Below, in pieces: positions 1-9,976 of a stretch of 64,000 bases of DNA. A program made the translations under genes and the position numbers. The first letter of the stretch is position 1. Every line of letters starts with the position of its first letter. The stretch covers positions 8,212,240 to 8,276,239 of the forward strand of contig CM034544.1 in assembly GCA_020002185.1 (NCBI GenBank). Direction: 5' to 3'. Below the pieces are notes generated by a model. That model made no database searches. It saw only the letters and a program-made list of their open reading frames with translations, and had not been told where the DNA came from. The DNA comes from Paraescarpia echinospica (lineage: Eukaryota > Annelida > Polychaeta > Sabellida > Siboglinidae).

Positions 1-518
1 AAGAACGCTGTGTAATTACTCGAATGAAGTAAATATATAGTCATAAAACAGATGATATCAAGTAAATAATAATAATAATAATAATAGATACTCACAACTT
101 CTTATTCTTTTCTATAACTTCCTGTCTCCGTTGTTCGCGTAACGCACTCCTATATATAAGTCCAGCCATCTTTGTTGTTGTTGTTTTTATGAAATGAATT
201 GAAAAGTTAACACACGAACTTTCAAAACAGCCAGTCAACTTCCAGTGTCATAACGAGACGGCTAATTAGTTCCCTTGGTGGAACAGTCATACTTTTGTTT
301 TAACGAGGCGTCTTGTGACGTCCCGTCCCGGATCAGTCATCTATTTTTACAACAGCGTCTTCCTGTTTTTAACGAGGCATCTGTTTACGGTTAAAGGATG
401 TATGTTCCGTCCTTCTTTGCTTTACTAAACTTCTCTGTAAAAATAGATGACTACATCCTGGTCATCGTATTAAGTCAGGGAAACACTCCATCTGGTAACT
501 GTCTTATCGTCCACCTAA
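1..518. other. Unassigned sequence left of the Polinton genes
   Basis: No gene is recognisable here. The stretch holds an imperfect AAT trinucleotide run near 66-86 and short dispersed motifs. One motif (gtaaaaatagatgac) occurs near 437 and 571 and, reverse-complemented, near 337. It is probably the left non-coding arm of the Polinton or its flank. I searched by eye for a reverse-complement match to the 14.5-15.7 kb side and saw none, so the element's left end cannot be placed. Confidence 0.4.
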
Positions 519-715
519 CATCCGCCTACAGACACAAGATCGATGACTGGCCACTTTCTTTGTTTGCTCCGTAAAAATAGATGACTGCATCCGCCAACTC
601 CATCCGCCTACAATCACAAGATCGAAGACTGGCCACTTTCTTTGTTTGCTCCGATGACTGACAGGTTTATCTTTAACGCCCTGACTAACAGTCACAAGAT
701 TGATGACTGGGCACT
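519..715. repeat. Tandem repeat, about 81-bp period, upstream of first Polinton gene
   Basis: A unit containing the string gactggccactttctttg occurs at about 519-570 and again at about 600-652. A third, partial unit (cacaagattgatgactgg) lies at about 692-710. The array ends just before the TATA box of the first gene, so it may contain repeated promoter or enhancer elements. That role is inference from position only. Confidence 0.7.
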
Positions 716-722
716 ATCTGTG

Positions 723-730
723 TATATAAA
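723..730 (+). promoter_or_regulatory. TATA box of the first Polinton gene
   Basis: A perfect TATATAAA lies 88 nt upstream of the ATG at 818, directly after the tandem repeat array. Spacing and sequence fit an RNA polymerase II core promoter giving a 5' leader of roughly 60 nt. No experimental start site is known. Confidence 0.6.
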
Positions 731-817
731 CCTAGCCTAAATCGTCTAGAAAACATAACAACTCTCGCTCTCAACTGTTCGATCATCTTCAAGCATTCCT
801 CGTGAGTCAACAACAAG

Positions 818-1252
818 ATGGCGACCGCTAAGGCAACCTCCGACAACACTATCGACCTGACAGCGCTCGAAACAGTAAGTGATGGTTGCTATCCATTTGA
901 TCGACCACTGAATATTGTAACATGCGCTCTGAATCAGAAATATGTATATTATCCATCTTGTCATGTCTGTACGCCCAAAGTGCTAATTGAAACGATAGGT
1001 CACCACACCGTCATGGCATGTCCGGTTCATGGGCGAAAGAAGGGGGCCCCTGTATTTAAATACTGCTTGGACATCCTGTTGAGTGACCGAAAAGGCACTG
1101 AATTGTGGGTCACAGCTTTTGATGCCATAGCCCGGCGGGCTATAGGTGATGTCTCGGCCAATGACTATATGTCAATTAAAAAAGACGAAGACAGTTATAG
1201 TGTATTGACCGTCCTGCACGGCAAACAGGCTAGGGTGACTATCAGAAAGTAA
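818..1252 (+). CDS. RPA70 C-terminal-like OB-fold protein with zinc ribbon (putative ssDNA-binding protein)
   Basis: Intact 144-residue ORF starting at the first ATG after a TATA box. Residues about 41-115 match the pattern of the replication factor A large-subunit C-terminal domain (OB fold with inserted zinc ribbon): a CxxC pair at C48/C51 followed by a KV, then C68 and H71 as the second metal pair (normally CxxC). A Phe-Lys-Tyr strand follows at 80-82, then an Asp-x-x-Gly turn, a WVT strand at 97-99, F101, and a helix ending in Gly110 with Ala114 shortly after. In RPA this domain binds single-stranded DNA and holds the trimer together. Here the likely role is coating ssDNA during protein-primed replication by the downstream polymerase. 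It is a single-domain protein, much shorter than RPA70. Assignment rests on motif reading, not on a profile search; an acquired host RPA fragment is the obvious origin. Confidence 0.7.
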   Translation: MATAKATSDNTIDLTALETVSDGCYPFDRPLNIVTCALNQKYVYYPSCHVCTPKVLIETIGHHTVMACPVHGRKKGAPVFKYCLDILLSDRKGTELWVTAFDAIARRAIGDVSANDYMSIKKDEDSYSVLTVLHGKQARVTIRK

Positions 1253-1390
1253 TCAAAAGCCGGTTACGTGAATTATTCCGTGACACCACTGGAAGTGATT
1301 CAACAGTAACTGCAGCAAGGTGTTGTTGTGTGACCGAAAATGACCATGCTGTAATTTCCTATGTTGTAGTTTGAACACCTGTCCGCGTGC

Positions 1391-2197
1391 ATGGATGACG
1401 ATAGCCGGGATTTCAAATCACCGCCAGCCGAGGGATCGGAAAGTTTGAAAAGTCATCTCAGTTATTCAGATGTCAGTGATGCTGATGATGAGGCAAGTGT
1501 CATTTTATGTGGGTCGTGTAGATTGTCTAGTGACGACGATGATGTTGTTGACTGTAGTAGTGATTTACGGGAGAGTGCAGAGAAGGTCAATGCCATTCAA
1601 AAACGCACGGAGGAAATGATAGACGAGGATGTATTTATAGCCACTATCTCCAACGACTGCGTGCTCTACGCATCCAAAACACTGTTTCGTGACTACGAAG
1701 GTCTTTGCAAGTCACTGTACAAACTGGATGACACCAAAATCCTGCATGCACTGAATGAGGCAGTGGACCAAATCTGATATGCATCGCATACACCGGAGTG
1801 GGGTGACTATACCATCCTACGAGTAAAAGAGACTCTGCGTGCGCGAGGTATATCCTTGCTGAATGAGGGTACGGATGCGCCGGCGAGAGCTAGTCCAAAA
1901 AAACAAGAAGTCCTCATGGAGGAAATGAAGAACTTGTACCTGTTGTCGACAACTGCAGCCAACGCCTGTATTCGTCATTTAGCCAAAAGACTGGAACGTA
2001 CCTTCGAAGTTCAAGAAGTTGACATGTACAGAGTGAGCAGCGAAATTATCTACGACATTTTGAGGTGGTCAGTGAGACATATGAGATGGATAGCGGACTT
2101 TCCAGGGTGGTCACATGATACAATACCACGTGTCGAAGCCATCCTGCGCACTTGTGGCCTAACAATGGCGTCTGACGAGAGATCACCTGTGTGTTAA
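1391..2197 (+). pseudogene. Acidic hypothetical Polinton protein, interrupted by one in-frame TGA
   Basis: One reading frame runs from the ATG at 1391 (purine-poor but acceptable start context) to TAA at 2195-2197, broken only by a TGA at 1775-1777; no shift of frame is needed to continue. The N-terminal third is rich in Asp, Glu and Ser with runs of acidic residues. The middle and the part beyond the stop are predicted mostly helical, with a Trp-rich segment near 2065-2120. I recognise no domain. Position between the RPA-like gene and the polymerase suggests a replication or regulatory (early) role, by inference only. It ends inside a 40-bp tandem repeat, so its C-terminus may have been altered by repeat expansion. 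The single stop could be decay of an old insertion or, less likely, readthrough. Confidence 0.5.
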
Positions 2198-2262
2198 TTA
2201 ACACTGGCGTCTGACGAGAGATCACCTGTGTGTTAATTAACAATGGCATCTGACGAGATCTA
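2162..2262 (+). repeat. 40-bp tandem repeat, about 2.5 units
   Basis: Units start at about 2162, 2202 and 2242 (the last truncated). Each contains tctgacgagagatcacc followed by a tgtgtgttaattaac-type spacer. The first unit encodes the last codons and stop of the preceding ORF. Confidence 0.8.
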
Positions 2263-2370
2263 AAAAAATGTCACGTATACTCATCATCATATAATCTTGT
2301 TTTATTTTATTTTGTTTAATAGGATCATGATGATGATGGTGGTGAATTAGCACGCATATGTCGCGTGTAT

Positions 2371-2895
2371 ATGGACGACGATGATGGTGATGATGATGAC
2401 ACACCAAAGAAAAAGATCCCGCTTCGAATGCGTGTCGAGGTACCGTTACGTCGTCTTCTTCTCGAGCTATTACACGAGCGTCTCCAGCAGCAACAGTGCC
2501 CTCACACGACATCACCAACATTTGATATGTCGTGTGATGACGTCACCGCGTCACCATCTCCTGACATCCCGTTAGAGATGACCTGCCTTAACGACGACGA
2601 CGACGACACATCATCAGAATACGAAGACCTCCAGACGGATAGATCGATATTCGGTCTATCCTCCGATGGCCAGTTGATATGGTCGACATCCCTTGACTGT
2701 ATGTCTTTAGGCTATAGAGAACCGTTTGACTCTATAGCCTGTCTACAGAGAGACATAGCACGTCTGTCGAGTGCAGTGTATTCCTCAACACCACGTACAA
2801 TGAAACAAGCGGTAGAGGACTGTTGCCTTGCCATCGACCGGAATATCATCAAGGATGGACATATTGACGCCGTGACGTCTTCTATCCGTAGATAA
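2371..2895 (+). CDS. Acidic hypothetical Polinton protein with basic patch
   Basis: Open frame of 174 codons plus stop, starting at the ATG at 2371 (a GTG two codons earlier is not a plausible start). It opens with a run of Asp residues, then a Pro-Lys-Lys-Lys patch that could act as a nuclear localisation signal, followed by a Leu/Arg-rich helix. A second Asp run lies near codon 75. The C-terminal half carries a helical region of hydrophobic heptads. No family is recognised. With its neighbour it forms a pair of acidic proteins just upstream of the polymerase, a location typical for lineage-specific regulatory genes. The reading frame is intact although most large genes of the element are broken. 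Codon use resembles the neighbouring viral-type genes. Confidence 0.5.
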   Translation: MDDDDGDDDDTPKKKIPLRMRVEVPLRRLLLELLHERLQQQQCPHTTSPTFDMSCDDVTASPSPDIPLEMTCLNDDDDDTSSEYEDLQTDRSIFGLSSDGQLIWSTSLDCMSLGYREPFDSIACLQRDIARLSSAVYSSTPRTMKQAVEDCCLAIDRNIIKDGHIDAVTSSIRR

Positions 2896-2951
2896 ATATA
2901 TAATCATGTCGATTTTGACACAAATTAGTTGTGTGGAATAGAAGGTGCTGT

Positions 2952-2999
2952 GACAAAGAGGAAATGCGCCCCTACGGTGTTTGGGGTAAGAGGCGCCTC
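2952..2999 (+). repeat. Conserved hairpin-forming repeat, copy 1 (upstream of PolB)
   Basis: A 48-bp block containing gaggaaatgcgcccctacg, a variable centre, ttgggg and aggcgcct. It recurs almost unchanged after the polymerase gene (7841-7891). GCGCC can pair with GGCGC and CC with GG around a loop of about ten bases that differs between copies. It lies 57 nt after the stop of the preceding ORF and 380 nt before PolB. Likely a 3'-end, promoter or boundary signal. Confidence 0.65.
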
Positions 3000-3377
3000 G
3001 TCATAGTAACCTTAACATAGTAGTAGTAGTAGTTTTCGATTTTTGAAGTAGTAGTTTTCGATTTTTGAATATTGTAATTGATAGTATTATAGAAATAAAG
3101 GTAGATGTTATAGCCTTCTCGGTTGTCCGTTGTTCTTTCGTTTCAAAGAGTGACTTTGCGGTATACGATACGCGCGCACACGCGCACACACACACACACA
3201 CTAGCCACAGTGACGTCATCACATAGTGTCCCATATATAGACAATGTTTACAATGTTTATACGATGCACACACAAGCACACACACACACACACACACTTT
3301 ATACGTCATCATATAGTGTCTGATATATAGAAATAGGCAAGGATATTTTATCTTCAATTGTAGGTGGATATGGCGTC
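3000..3377. other. PolB leader with CA microsatellites and a 90-bp duplication
   Basis: Non-coding stretch before the polymerase ORF. It contains duplicated agtagttttcgatttttga motifs (about 3025-3070), an AATAAA at about 3093, two CA runs (3170-3200 and 3272-3297) and two versions of an acgtcatca-tatagtgtc block about 90 bp apart (near 3211 and 3302). A promoter for PolB is expected here but no clear TATA box is assigned. Confidence 0.5.
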
Positions 3378-6300
3378 ATGAAGAAACACGTTTGTCGCCA
3401 CTGCGGTATCGTCAGTGATACATTCGACGATTTGCAACGTCACATACATCTAAGTCATTCATCATCGGTTCAGTCACCACGAGTCGTCGAAGACGATCAT
3501 GCCTACTACAGCAAAGCACCGTCGCGAGTGGCGCCATCTGCTGAATGCAAAAGAACCACCCACCGATGTCAGGTATGTTCAAAAGAGTTCGCGAGACGAT
3601 ACACCTTGTTACGTCACATGAAGACGTCATGTGGTAGGGTACCCGCGCAGAAAAACGATACCCACCGCTGCGAGACTTGCGCACGTGAATTCGCAAGACG
3701 TGACCACTTGTTACATCTTATCAAGGTATGTAGCAGACGAGAAGAAGTCATGAGGAGGAGGAAGAGGAAGCCACCCAAGCGTGCGAGACGCGAAGAGCAA
3801 CCACGTGAAGTCAACGACGATCCCATACATCCTCCCCCACAACTCCCCTTGGTCTATCATCTATCTAGGGATCTGCGGTATGTCGTTCGAGACCACTGGT
3901 CAACCATCAGAAGCCACGTGACCAGAGGACCCGTTCAATCCACTTTCAATTAAAGGGTGACGACACCGGACACGACTCATCTAGAACCGTCCTTGAAGAT
4001 CTTGTTTCGTCAGCAGACACACGCCTTTAAGATTAACCTTAGTTATGGTTTTGTGTTCAGGAACAAGATCACCAATAGATACTATCATTCGTCATGCAAC
4101 TGTTGCGGACGTTACCTTGATGAACCGTGTCTGATTACCAACGCCGGAGACTTTGATGCATTTCTGGAGCGTATCCGAGAAACAGACGTGTTGCAGTGGG
4201 CTATCAATCAACGTCCGAACAGTGAATGGGTATGCGAGGTGGTCAAGAACGTCACCTTCTTCGTTAACCACATCGTAGACCATCTTATAGGATGCGTGTA
4301 CATCACCATTTCCAGGTACATCAAGAAGAACATTGCCGTCATCTGACTGGAAAGAGAAGCCAACAACAACAAGAAGTACACCGACAATCTGTGTTTCTTC
4401 CGTTGTCTGGCTGTGCATCGCGGATGTGAACCACCTTACCTGGAACCCACTGTGAAGGTACTCTACGAGAAGTACGTCCACCAAGACATAGTGTCTATGA
4501 AAGACTTTGAGGGAGTGACGATGGACGACCTCTATCGCATCGAGACCACCTTTGAGATCAACGTGTGCGTCTACACCCTCATCGAACCAATGGAAGTAGA
4601 AGGCGGAAAGACGACTGCCGAGCTCGTACGTCTTTCACTGTGTCATTATTCCGACACCTTGTACGTCAATGTGCACGAGACACACTTTTCCTATATACAA
4701 GACGTCAATATGTACAGTCACTCTTATCGTTGCAGGAAATGTGGTGACTCTTTGTGGAAAGACGCGTACCAACTAGAGAGACACGAGCGCACGTGTAAGT
4801 GTGGCGTGCGAAATATCTATCCCGGTGGTGTCTACCGTCCGACGCCGACAGTCTTCCAGCGTTTGGACGACGAAAACATTCATGTTCCCGAGTGTTTGCG
4901 GTACTACCCCTATCGTGCTACCTTCGATTTCGAGTCCTGGTTCGATACGTCACACCTTCCATCGGACAGCGACAAGGTTCATTGGGTGTCTCGTCACGTA
5001 ACATTGAGTGAGTCACTGGCGAGTAACGTACGTGGATTCGAAGAAGTGCGATGTCTTATCGCCGATGGTGATAGCGACAAGTTGATGTCCGACATGATGT
5101 CCATCCTTCAGTCTATGAGCAATGCTGCCTACGAAGTCATGATAAACGATTGCGAGAGCGTCCTTCAAGAACTCGCTGAAGCTATCGCGACCTGGGACGA
5201 GCACGAGGCGGCGGCGGTGGAGGAGGAGGAGGCGGCGGCGGACAACAAATCACAGCAAAAACCGACCAATCCCTACAAGACAATCATGGGTCAATTGTAC
5301 GGTTGGCTTCCTCAGTTGCAGTCATCGGAATCAACTCGAGCAGGAACGATCTGAACGTCATCTAACAGTTCCTGGTATTCTACTTCCTGTCCACACCGAA
5401 AGAAAGAGAGGAGGAGGAGGAGGTGGAGTAGGAGGAGGAGGAGGATACTGGAGACTTTCACGTGATCAAACGCGTTAACACGTTTATGTTTCTATCGACG
5501 GATGACCTGAAATTCCTAGATATTACTCATTATATCGCCCCGGGATTCTCGTACGATAAGTACCTGAAAGCGTACGGTTGCGACGTTACGAAAGGTCATT
5601 TCCCGTACGAATACATGGACAGTTTGGAGACACTCGATGACACCGCTCTGCCTCCCAAAGAGGCTTTTTTCTGTCGACTGAAGAACGAAGGTATTTCCGA
5701 CGAGGACTATACACGGTGTCAAAAGGCGTGGCGAGACAACGACATGAAGACGTTGCGAGATTTTTCTCGTCTGGTACAACAACAGAGACGTCGTACCTTT
5801 CTTGGAGGCCATCGACAAACAGTTTGCCTTCTACCGACAACGCGGTCCCGACATGTTCAAACGAGCCATCAGTTTACCCGGTTTGACCTTGACCCACCTG
5901 TTCAACTATGTACCGGAGATGACCTTTTTTACTCTCTTCAACGAGACGAACAAGGATGTCCATCAACTGTTCAGAGATAACATCGTCGGAGAACCTTTAC
6001 TCATCTTCACCAGCCATCACGAGAAAGGGGTTACGAAGATACGTCGGAACGATTACGGTGATACGGCTCAAACGTGTCAGTCCATTGCTGGATATGATGC
6101 AAATGCATTGTACCTGTGGTCTCTATCGCAAGACATGCCAACGGGATGGTACACGCGACGACGGGAAGAGAAGGAGTTCCGACCGGAACCGGCACAGCCC
6201 ACTGGACAGAAGGCCGCCAAATGGCTGCCGTGGCAGTCCGAAAGCACGGGACGCGTCATACGTCACCAGTCCAACGGATGAGAGAAGCGCATCGGTAAAC

Positions 6301-7820
6301 TCCTGGTGGACGGTTGGTGCAGAGAAACAAAGACGGCCTATCAGTTTCACGGATGCTTCTATCACGGATGTCCGTGCACCGGTCGTGAGGTCAACGACCT
6401 CAACGGGAAAACCATGACTCAACTCCTCGCCGAAACACGAAAGAACACGAGGTACCTTCGTCACTTCGTCAGGGTCGTCGAGATGTGGGAATGCGAGTGG
6501 AAGGTCACGAAACGCGATCCGTGCGTGAAATACTTTCTGGACGCCACCTTTCGTCGCCGCCGTCGACGCGTGCCATGGAAGGTGACGTCACAAGAGATCC
6601 TGACAGGGGTACGCAATGGCAGCTTTTTCGGAATGATTCAGTGCGACATTCGTGTACCGGAGGAATTGCGCGCGCACTTTGCCGAGAAGCAGCCCATCTT
6701 CAAGAACATTCACATGACCCGCGATGACCTCGGACCGTACATGCGTCGATACGCCGAAGAATACGACATCATAAAAACCCCGCGTCGCATGCTCATCAGA
6801 AGTTATCGTGGAGATAAGATCTTGCTCGCAACACCTCTCTTGCGGTGGTATCTGGAACACGGACTCGAGGTGACCCACGTCTATCAGGTCATCTAGTACA
6901 CACCGATCACCTGCTTCCGACGATTCGGTGAGGCGGTGTCCACCGCGCATCGCGAAGGAGACGTCCACCCCGACAAGGCCATGATCGCGGACTCCAACAA
7001 ATTTATGGGGAATTCTTCGTATGGGAAATGTATAACCAACGTCGGTAGACACCACGAAGTCACCTATTGTACGGAGAAGAGGGCATCGATCGCCATCAAC
7101 AATAGTCGCTTCCGCCAACTCGACGTCGTGACCGACGATGCGTACGAGACAGAGATGCAGAAGCGCACCGTCAAATACACCATGCCCACGCACGTGGGAT
7201 TCTTCGTGTTGCAGTGGGCCAAACTGCGCATGTTGGAGTTCTACTACGACTTCATGGTCAGGTACGTGGAACGTCCGCTGTTCGAGTACTGCGAAACCGA
7301 TACGGACAGCGCCAATTTGGCTCTAGCAGGTGAGTCCGTCGACGACCTCGTGACCCCGGCACTACGCGAAGACTACTTCCGTCACCGCTTCGAATGTTGG
7401 GATGATCATCGGAGCGAGTACGTATGCTGTCGACTGGCCGGACGTCCGTGGGACGATACCGAGACGTGTTGCGAGACGCGCAGGGCGTACGACAAGAGAA
7501 CACCGGGACTCTTCAAGGTCGAATGGTCCGGCGACTGTTTCCTGGGTCTGTGCAGCAAGACCTACTATTGTTCGCGTACGGTCGATAAATACAGCACCAA
7601 CGGTCTGAACAAGCGACTCAACACCATCGACAAGCAAGCGTTCTTGGACGTACTCACCAATCGACGGAGCGGAAGCGGAAAGAACCGTGGGTTCCGGGTG
7701 AATCACTCGTCCGTGTTGACGTACATGCAGGAACGCGCAGCTTTGACCTACTTCTACGCCAAGCGCGTGGTCCACGAGGACGGGACCGGCGGACGTGTGA
7801 TGATGACGATTGCCGTGTAA
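3378..7820 (+). pseudogene. Protein-primed family B DNA polymerase of Maverick/Polinton, broken
   Basis: Largest gene of the element, about 1,480 codons, encoding the replicative polymerase. Three C2H2-type fingers occupy roughly residues 6-27, 64-84 and 98-118, and a fourth Cys-Cys-His unit lies near nucleotides 4733-4795. The exonuclease motif DFE is at about 4926-4934. Polymerase motif A (YDANALYL) is at about 6093-6116, motif B (FMGNSSYGK) near 7003-7029 and motif C (DTDS) near 7299-7310. All three palm motifs are preserved. The coding frame is interrupted by stops at 3951, 4344, 5363, 5429, 6279 and 6894 and by single-base frame changes near 5318 and 5797, so the copy cannot make the enzyme. 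The start at 3378 is the first ATG and places a finger at the extreme N-terminus. A poly-GAG stretch near 5408-5460 looks like a later repeat expansion in a linker. It lies between two copies of a hairpin repeat. Confidence 0.93.
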
Positions 7821-7840
7821 GTCTACGCCGAAACACTACT

Positions 7841-7891
7841 GACACAAAGAGGAAATGCGCCCCTACGTTAGTTGGGGTTATAGGCGCCTTT
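7841..7891 (+). repeat. Conserved hairpin-forming repeat, copy 2 (downstream of PolB)
   Basis: Second copy of the block at 2952-2999, same orientation, 20 nt after the polymerase stop. The outer arms are nearly identical and the central loop differs, which suggests the paired arms are what is maintained. It separates the replication genes from the virion gene cluster. Confidence 0.65.
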
Positions 7892-8006
7892 TAGCTGTCA
7901 AGTGGTTAGTAGGCATACAGTACACAAAAGAAGGTTACTTAGACAGATGTCACGCAATCGATCGTCATAGAACACCACATTACGGACGCGAGTGGTCGTA
8001 CGAGTA

Positions 8007-8132
8007 ATGATAGTAGGAATGATCGGCGTGTACATGTACGTCACATACGTCTTCTTCTACCTTCCCCTTCGCTCTTTGAGGGGTGGAGTCGTATCTACCG
8101 TCAGAGAGAACGCGACCGCCTGCTACTACTAG
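8007..8132 (+). CDS. Small hydrophobic ORF upstream of packaging ATPase
   Basis: A 41-codon ORF from ATG 8007 to TAG 8130-8132. Its first 21 residues form one uninterrupted hydrophobic segment rich in Val, Tyr and Phe, long enough to cross a membrane, followed by a short basic tail. A second frame running through 8072-8152 is also open, is charged, and reads straight into the ATPase start, so the true product could be a frameshifted longer protein. Small membrane proteins are common between Polinton virion genes, but I recognise no specific family. Confidence is limited by the short length. Confidence 0.35.
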   Translation: MIVGMIGVYMYVTYVFFYLPLRSLRGGVVSTVRENATACYY

Positions 8133-8152
8133 AAGACGCGGAGGCGGCGATC

Positions 8153-8776
8153 ATGGATACGCGATGGAAACATCCCTTCACCTGTATAATCGCGGGTCCG
8201 GCGGGGTGCGGTAAGAGTACTTTCGTGACGCGCATTCTACTTCACGCCGCAACGATGATAGATCCGCCTCCGGAGAAGATCACGTGGTGTTATGGAGAGT
8301 GGCAGAACGCCTACGAATCCATAGACAACGACTTGGTTCGGTTCGAGGAAGGGTTGCCGAACGGCGCGTTCGACGCATCGACGCGAAACCTCGTGGTCAT
8401 AGACGATCTGATGGCGGAAACGGATGAACGGGTCACGACCTTGTTCACGAAAAAGAGTAATCATCAGAACACCTCAGTGCTCTATCTCGTGCAGAACCTG
8501 TTTCCGAAAAACAAGGAGAGTCGCACGATCAGTCTGAACGCCCAATACATGGTGGTCTTCAAGAATCCTTGCGACGCGTCGCAGATAAGTCATTTGGCGC
8601 GACAGATGTATCCGGGACGCCTGAAGTTTGTACAGTAAGCGTTCAAAGACGCTACGTCATTACCGTACGGTTATCTCCTGATCGGTCTGAAACAGGACAC
8701 ACCCGAAGACATGCATCTGCGAAAGGCCATCTTTCCGGACGACGGTGTTCAGTACGTGTATCAGCCCAAGGTATAA
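8153..8776 (+). pseudogene. FtsK/HerA-type (A32-like) genome-packaging ATPase, one in-frame stop
   Basis: The packaging ATPase that pumps DNA into capsids in Polintons, adintoviruses and relatives. The Walker A motif GPAGCGKST is at residues 15-23, following a short N-terminal strand. Walker B (hydrophobic run then IDD) lies near nucleotides 8392-8408, and further conserved Asn/Gln-rich segments follow near 8500-8550. The frame from ATG 8153 runs 207 codons to TAA 8774-8776 with a single TAA at 8636-8638, after which the expected C-terminal segment continues in the same frame. Length with the tail is normal for the family (about 200 residues). The next gene starts 38 nt downstream. The stop would remove the last 46 residues, so the copy is probably inactive. 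Confidence 0.9.
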
Positions 8777-8813
8777 GACGACTGTGTATGCACATCGTCT
8801 CTTCAGTCGCAGG

Positions 8814-9205
8814 ATGTCCGAGCTCGTGAAGAGACATATCCTGTGCATACAGGCTCTCAACAGATACAAGACCGCGAAATTGATACGAGCCATCATCACC
8901 AACGCCGACGCTGATCTCTTGTGTGCATTGGCCGAATGACCTACAACATATTGAAGAAGAACATTCCCTTGACTCCCGTACAGAGACGACGTTTGAGTAA
9001 GTACAAAACAAAACTGCGCGATTTGGCAGAGAGAGGTGCGACGGCGGGTAGGAGACGACGCATCTTGCTGCAGGGCTTGGGACGGTGAAACGTACCGATC
9101 GGGAGACGTCTTCGTCGTCGAGGTAATAATAATAATAATAATAACCAGACCGGTGGTTTCCTGTCGGTCTTTCTACCCTTGCTCAAAGAGGTGCTACTCA
9201 TGTAG
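8814..9205 (+). pseudogene. Basic virion-type protein with hydrophobic C-terminal tail, frameshifted
   Basis: Starts at ATG 8814, 38 nt after the ATPase. The N-terminal half is an Arg/Lys-rich helical protein. A one-base loss at about 8938 changes frame, after which the product continues as a strongly basic segment to a TGA at 9086-9088. The same frame then resumes through an AAT repeat (nucleotides 9124-9144) into a Gly-Gly-Phe-Leu hydrophobic tail ending at TAG 9203-9205. A basic body plus short hydrophobic tail is characteristic of a small, widespread adintovirus/Polinton protein compared by some authors with adenovirus core protein X. A role in condensing virion DNA or in membrane interaction is inference. 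Both lesions make the copy non-functional. Confidence 0.6.
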
Positions 9206-9214
9206 ACGACAACG

Positions 9215-9964
9215 ATGACGATGGAACTCGCTCGGAAGATGGCCTTGGTAGATCAGCGACTGTTGGACAGTCTTCACGCACCACCTACGGATAATTTTGC
9301 ACGGAAGGTACACGACCTCGATAACGAGATGAAAGTCATCCTCGACAGACAGGATCTCACCGACGGAGACAAGGTCATCATGTTTAATCAAGTGTTGCAA
9401 CACTACAACACGTTGTCCGATCGTCGCCTGCGAGAACCGGTGCGCGTGATGAACGTGGACTTGCCATCACCACCTCCACCTCCTTCATCGCCAATAGCCA
9501 CGGCGGGAGGTATAGAAGCGGAAGTCGTCAACAGCGTTCCAAAGGCTTTTCGGTCCAAAGCCACGCAACTGATGGAACGTCTCAAAGGAGACGTCACGAG
9601 TAACGCGCGCGGAGAGCTGAAGCACAAAGGAGTAGCGGTACGCGGAAGTAACGTGGTTGATCTCGTGAACGATCTGCTGCGCAATCGCAAGACCACCGAC
9701 GATCCGACGGGATGACAGGTGTTTGCGCGTCAACTCAGTGACGCGAACGTACCCATGGAGTTGGTGGGTAACCAGGACAGGAAACGACACATTCAGCAGT
9801 CGCAAAACCAGAGCGCGGTATCGGCGGCGGCCACACGATCGCTCGGTAGAGCGCGACGAACCCTGCAGTGGACAACCCTGGCGCATCGTAAAATGTTGGA
9901 CTCGTCGTCTACCGCTTTCCCTACACCACCGTCGGAAGGACGTAAGACATGGGAGAGTCTTTAA
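9215..9964 (+). pseudogene. Conserved Polinton virion-cluster hypothetical protein, one in-frame TGA
   Basis: A single frame from ATG 9215 to TAA 9962-9964, interrupted only by TGA at 9713-9715, where the neighbouring residues suggest a former Trp codon (TGG to TGA). The product has an N-terminal helical part, a Pro-rich linker near residues 84-92 (six consecutive prolines or nearly so), then a helical domain with conserved Asn-Leu-like and Asp-Leu-Val-Asn-Asp-Leu-Leu segments, and a basic Gln/Ser-rich tail. This architecture matches a family found next to ATPase and integrase genes in many invertebrate Polintons; its function is unknown to me. It starts 9 nt after the upstream gene and is followed by a small membrane ORF, consistent with one polycistronic virion block. 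Confidence 0.6.
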
Positions 9965-9976
9965 AGGCGACGACGC

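Noticed and set aside
2237..2521. His-rich - strand ORF opposite the second acidic gene
   Set aside because: Antisense shadow of the Asp-rich (GAT/GAC) coding sequence; the + strand frame is better supported by position.
2371..2895. LxCxE (Rb-binding) motif in the acidic proteins
   Set aside because: Candidates such as LDCMS lack the Glu; no true match in either acidic ORF.
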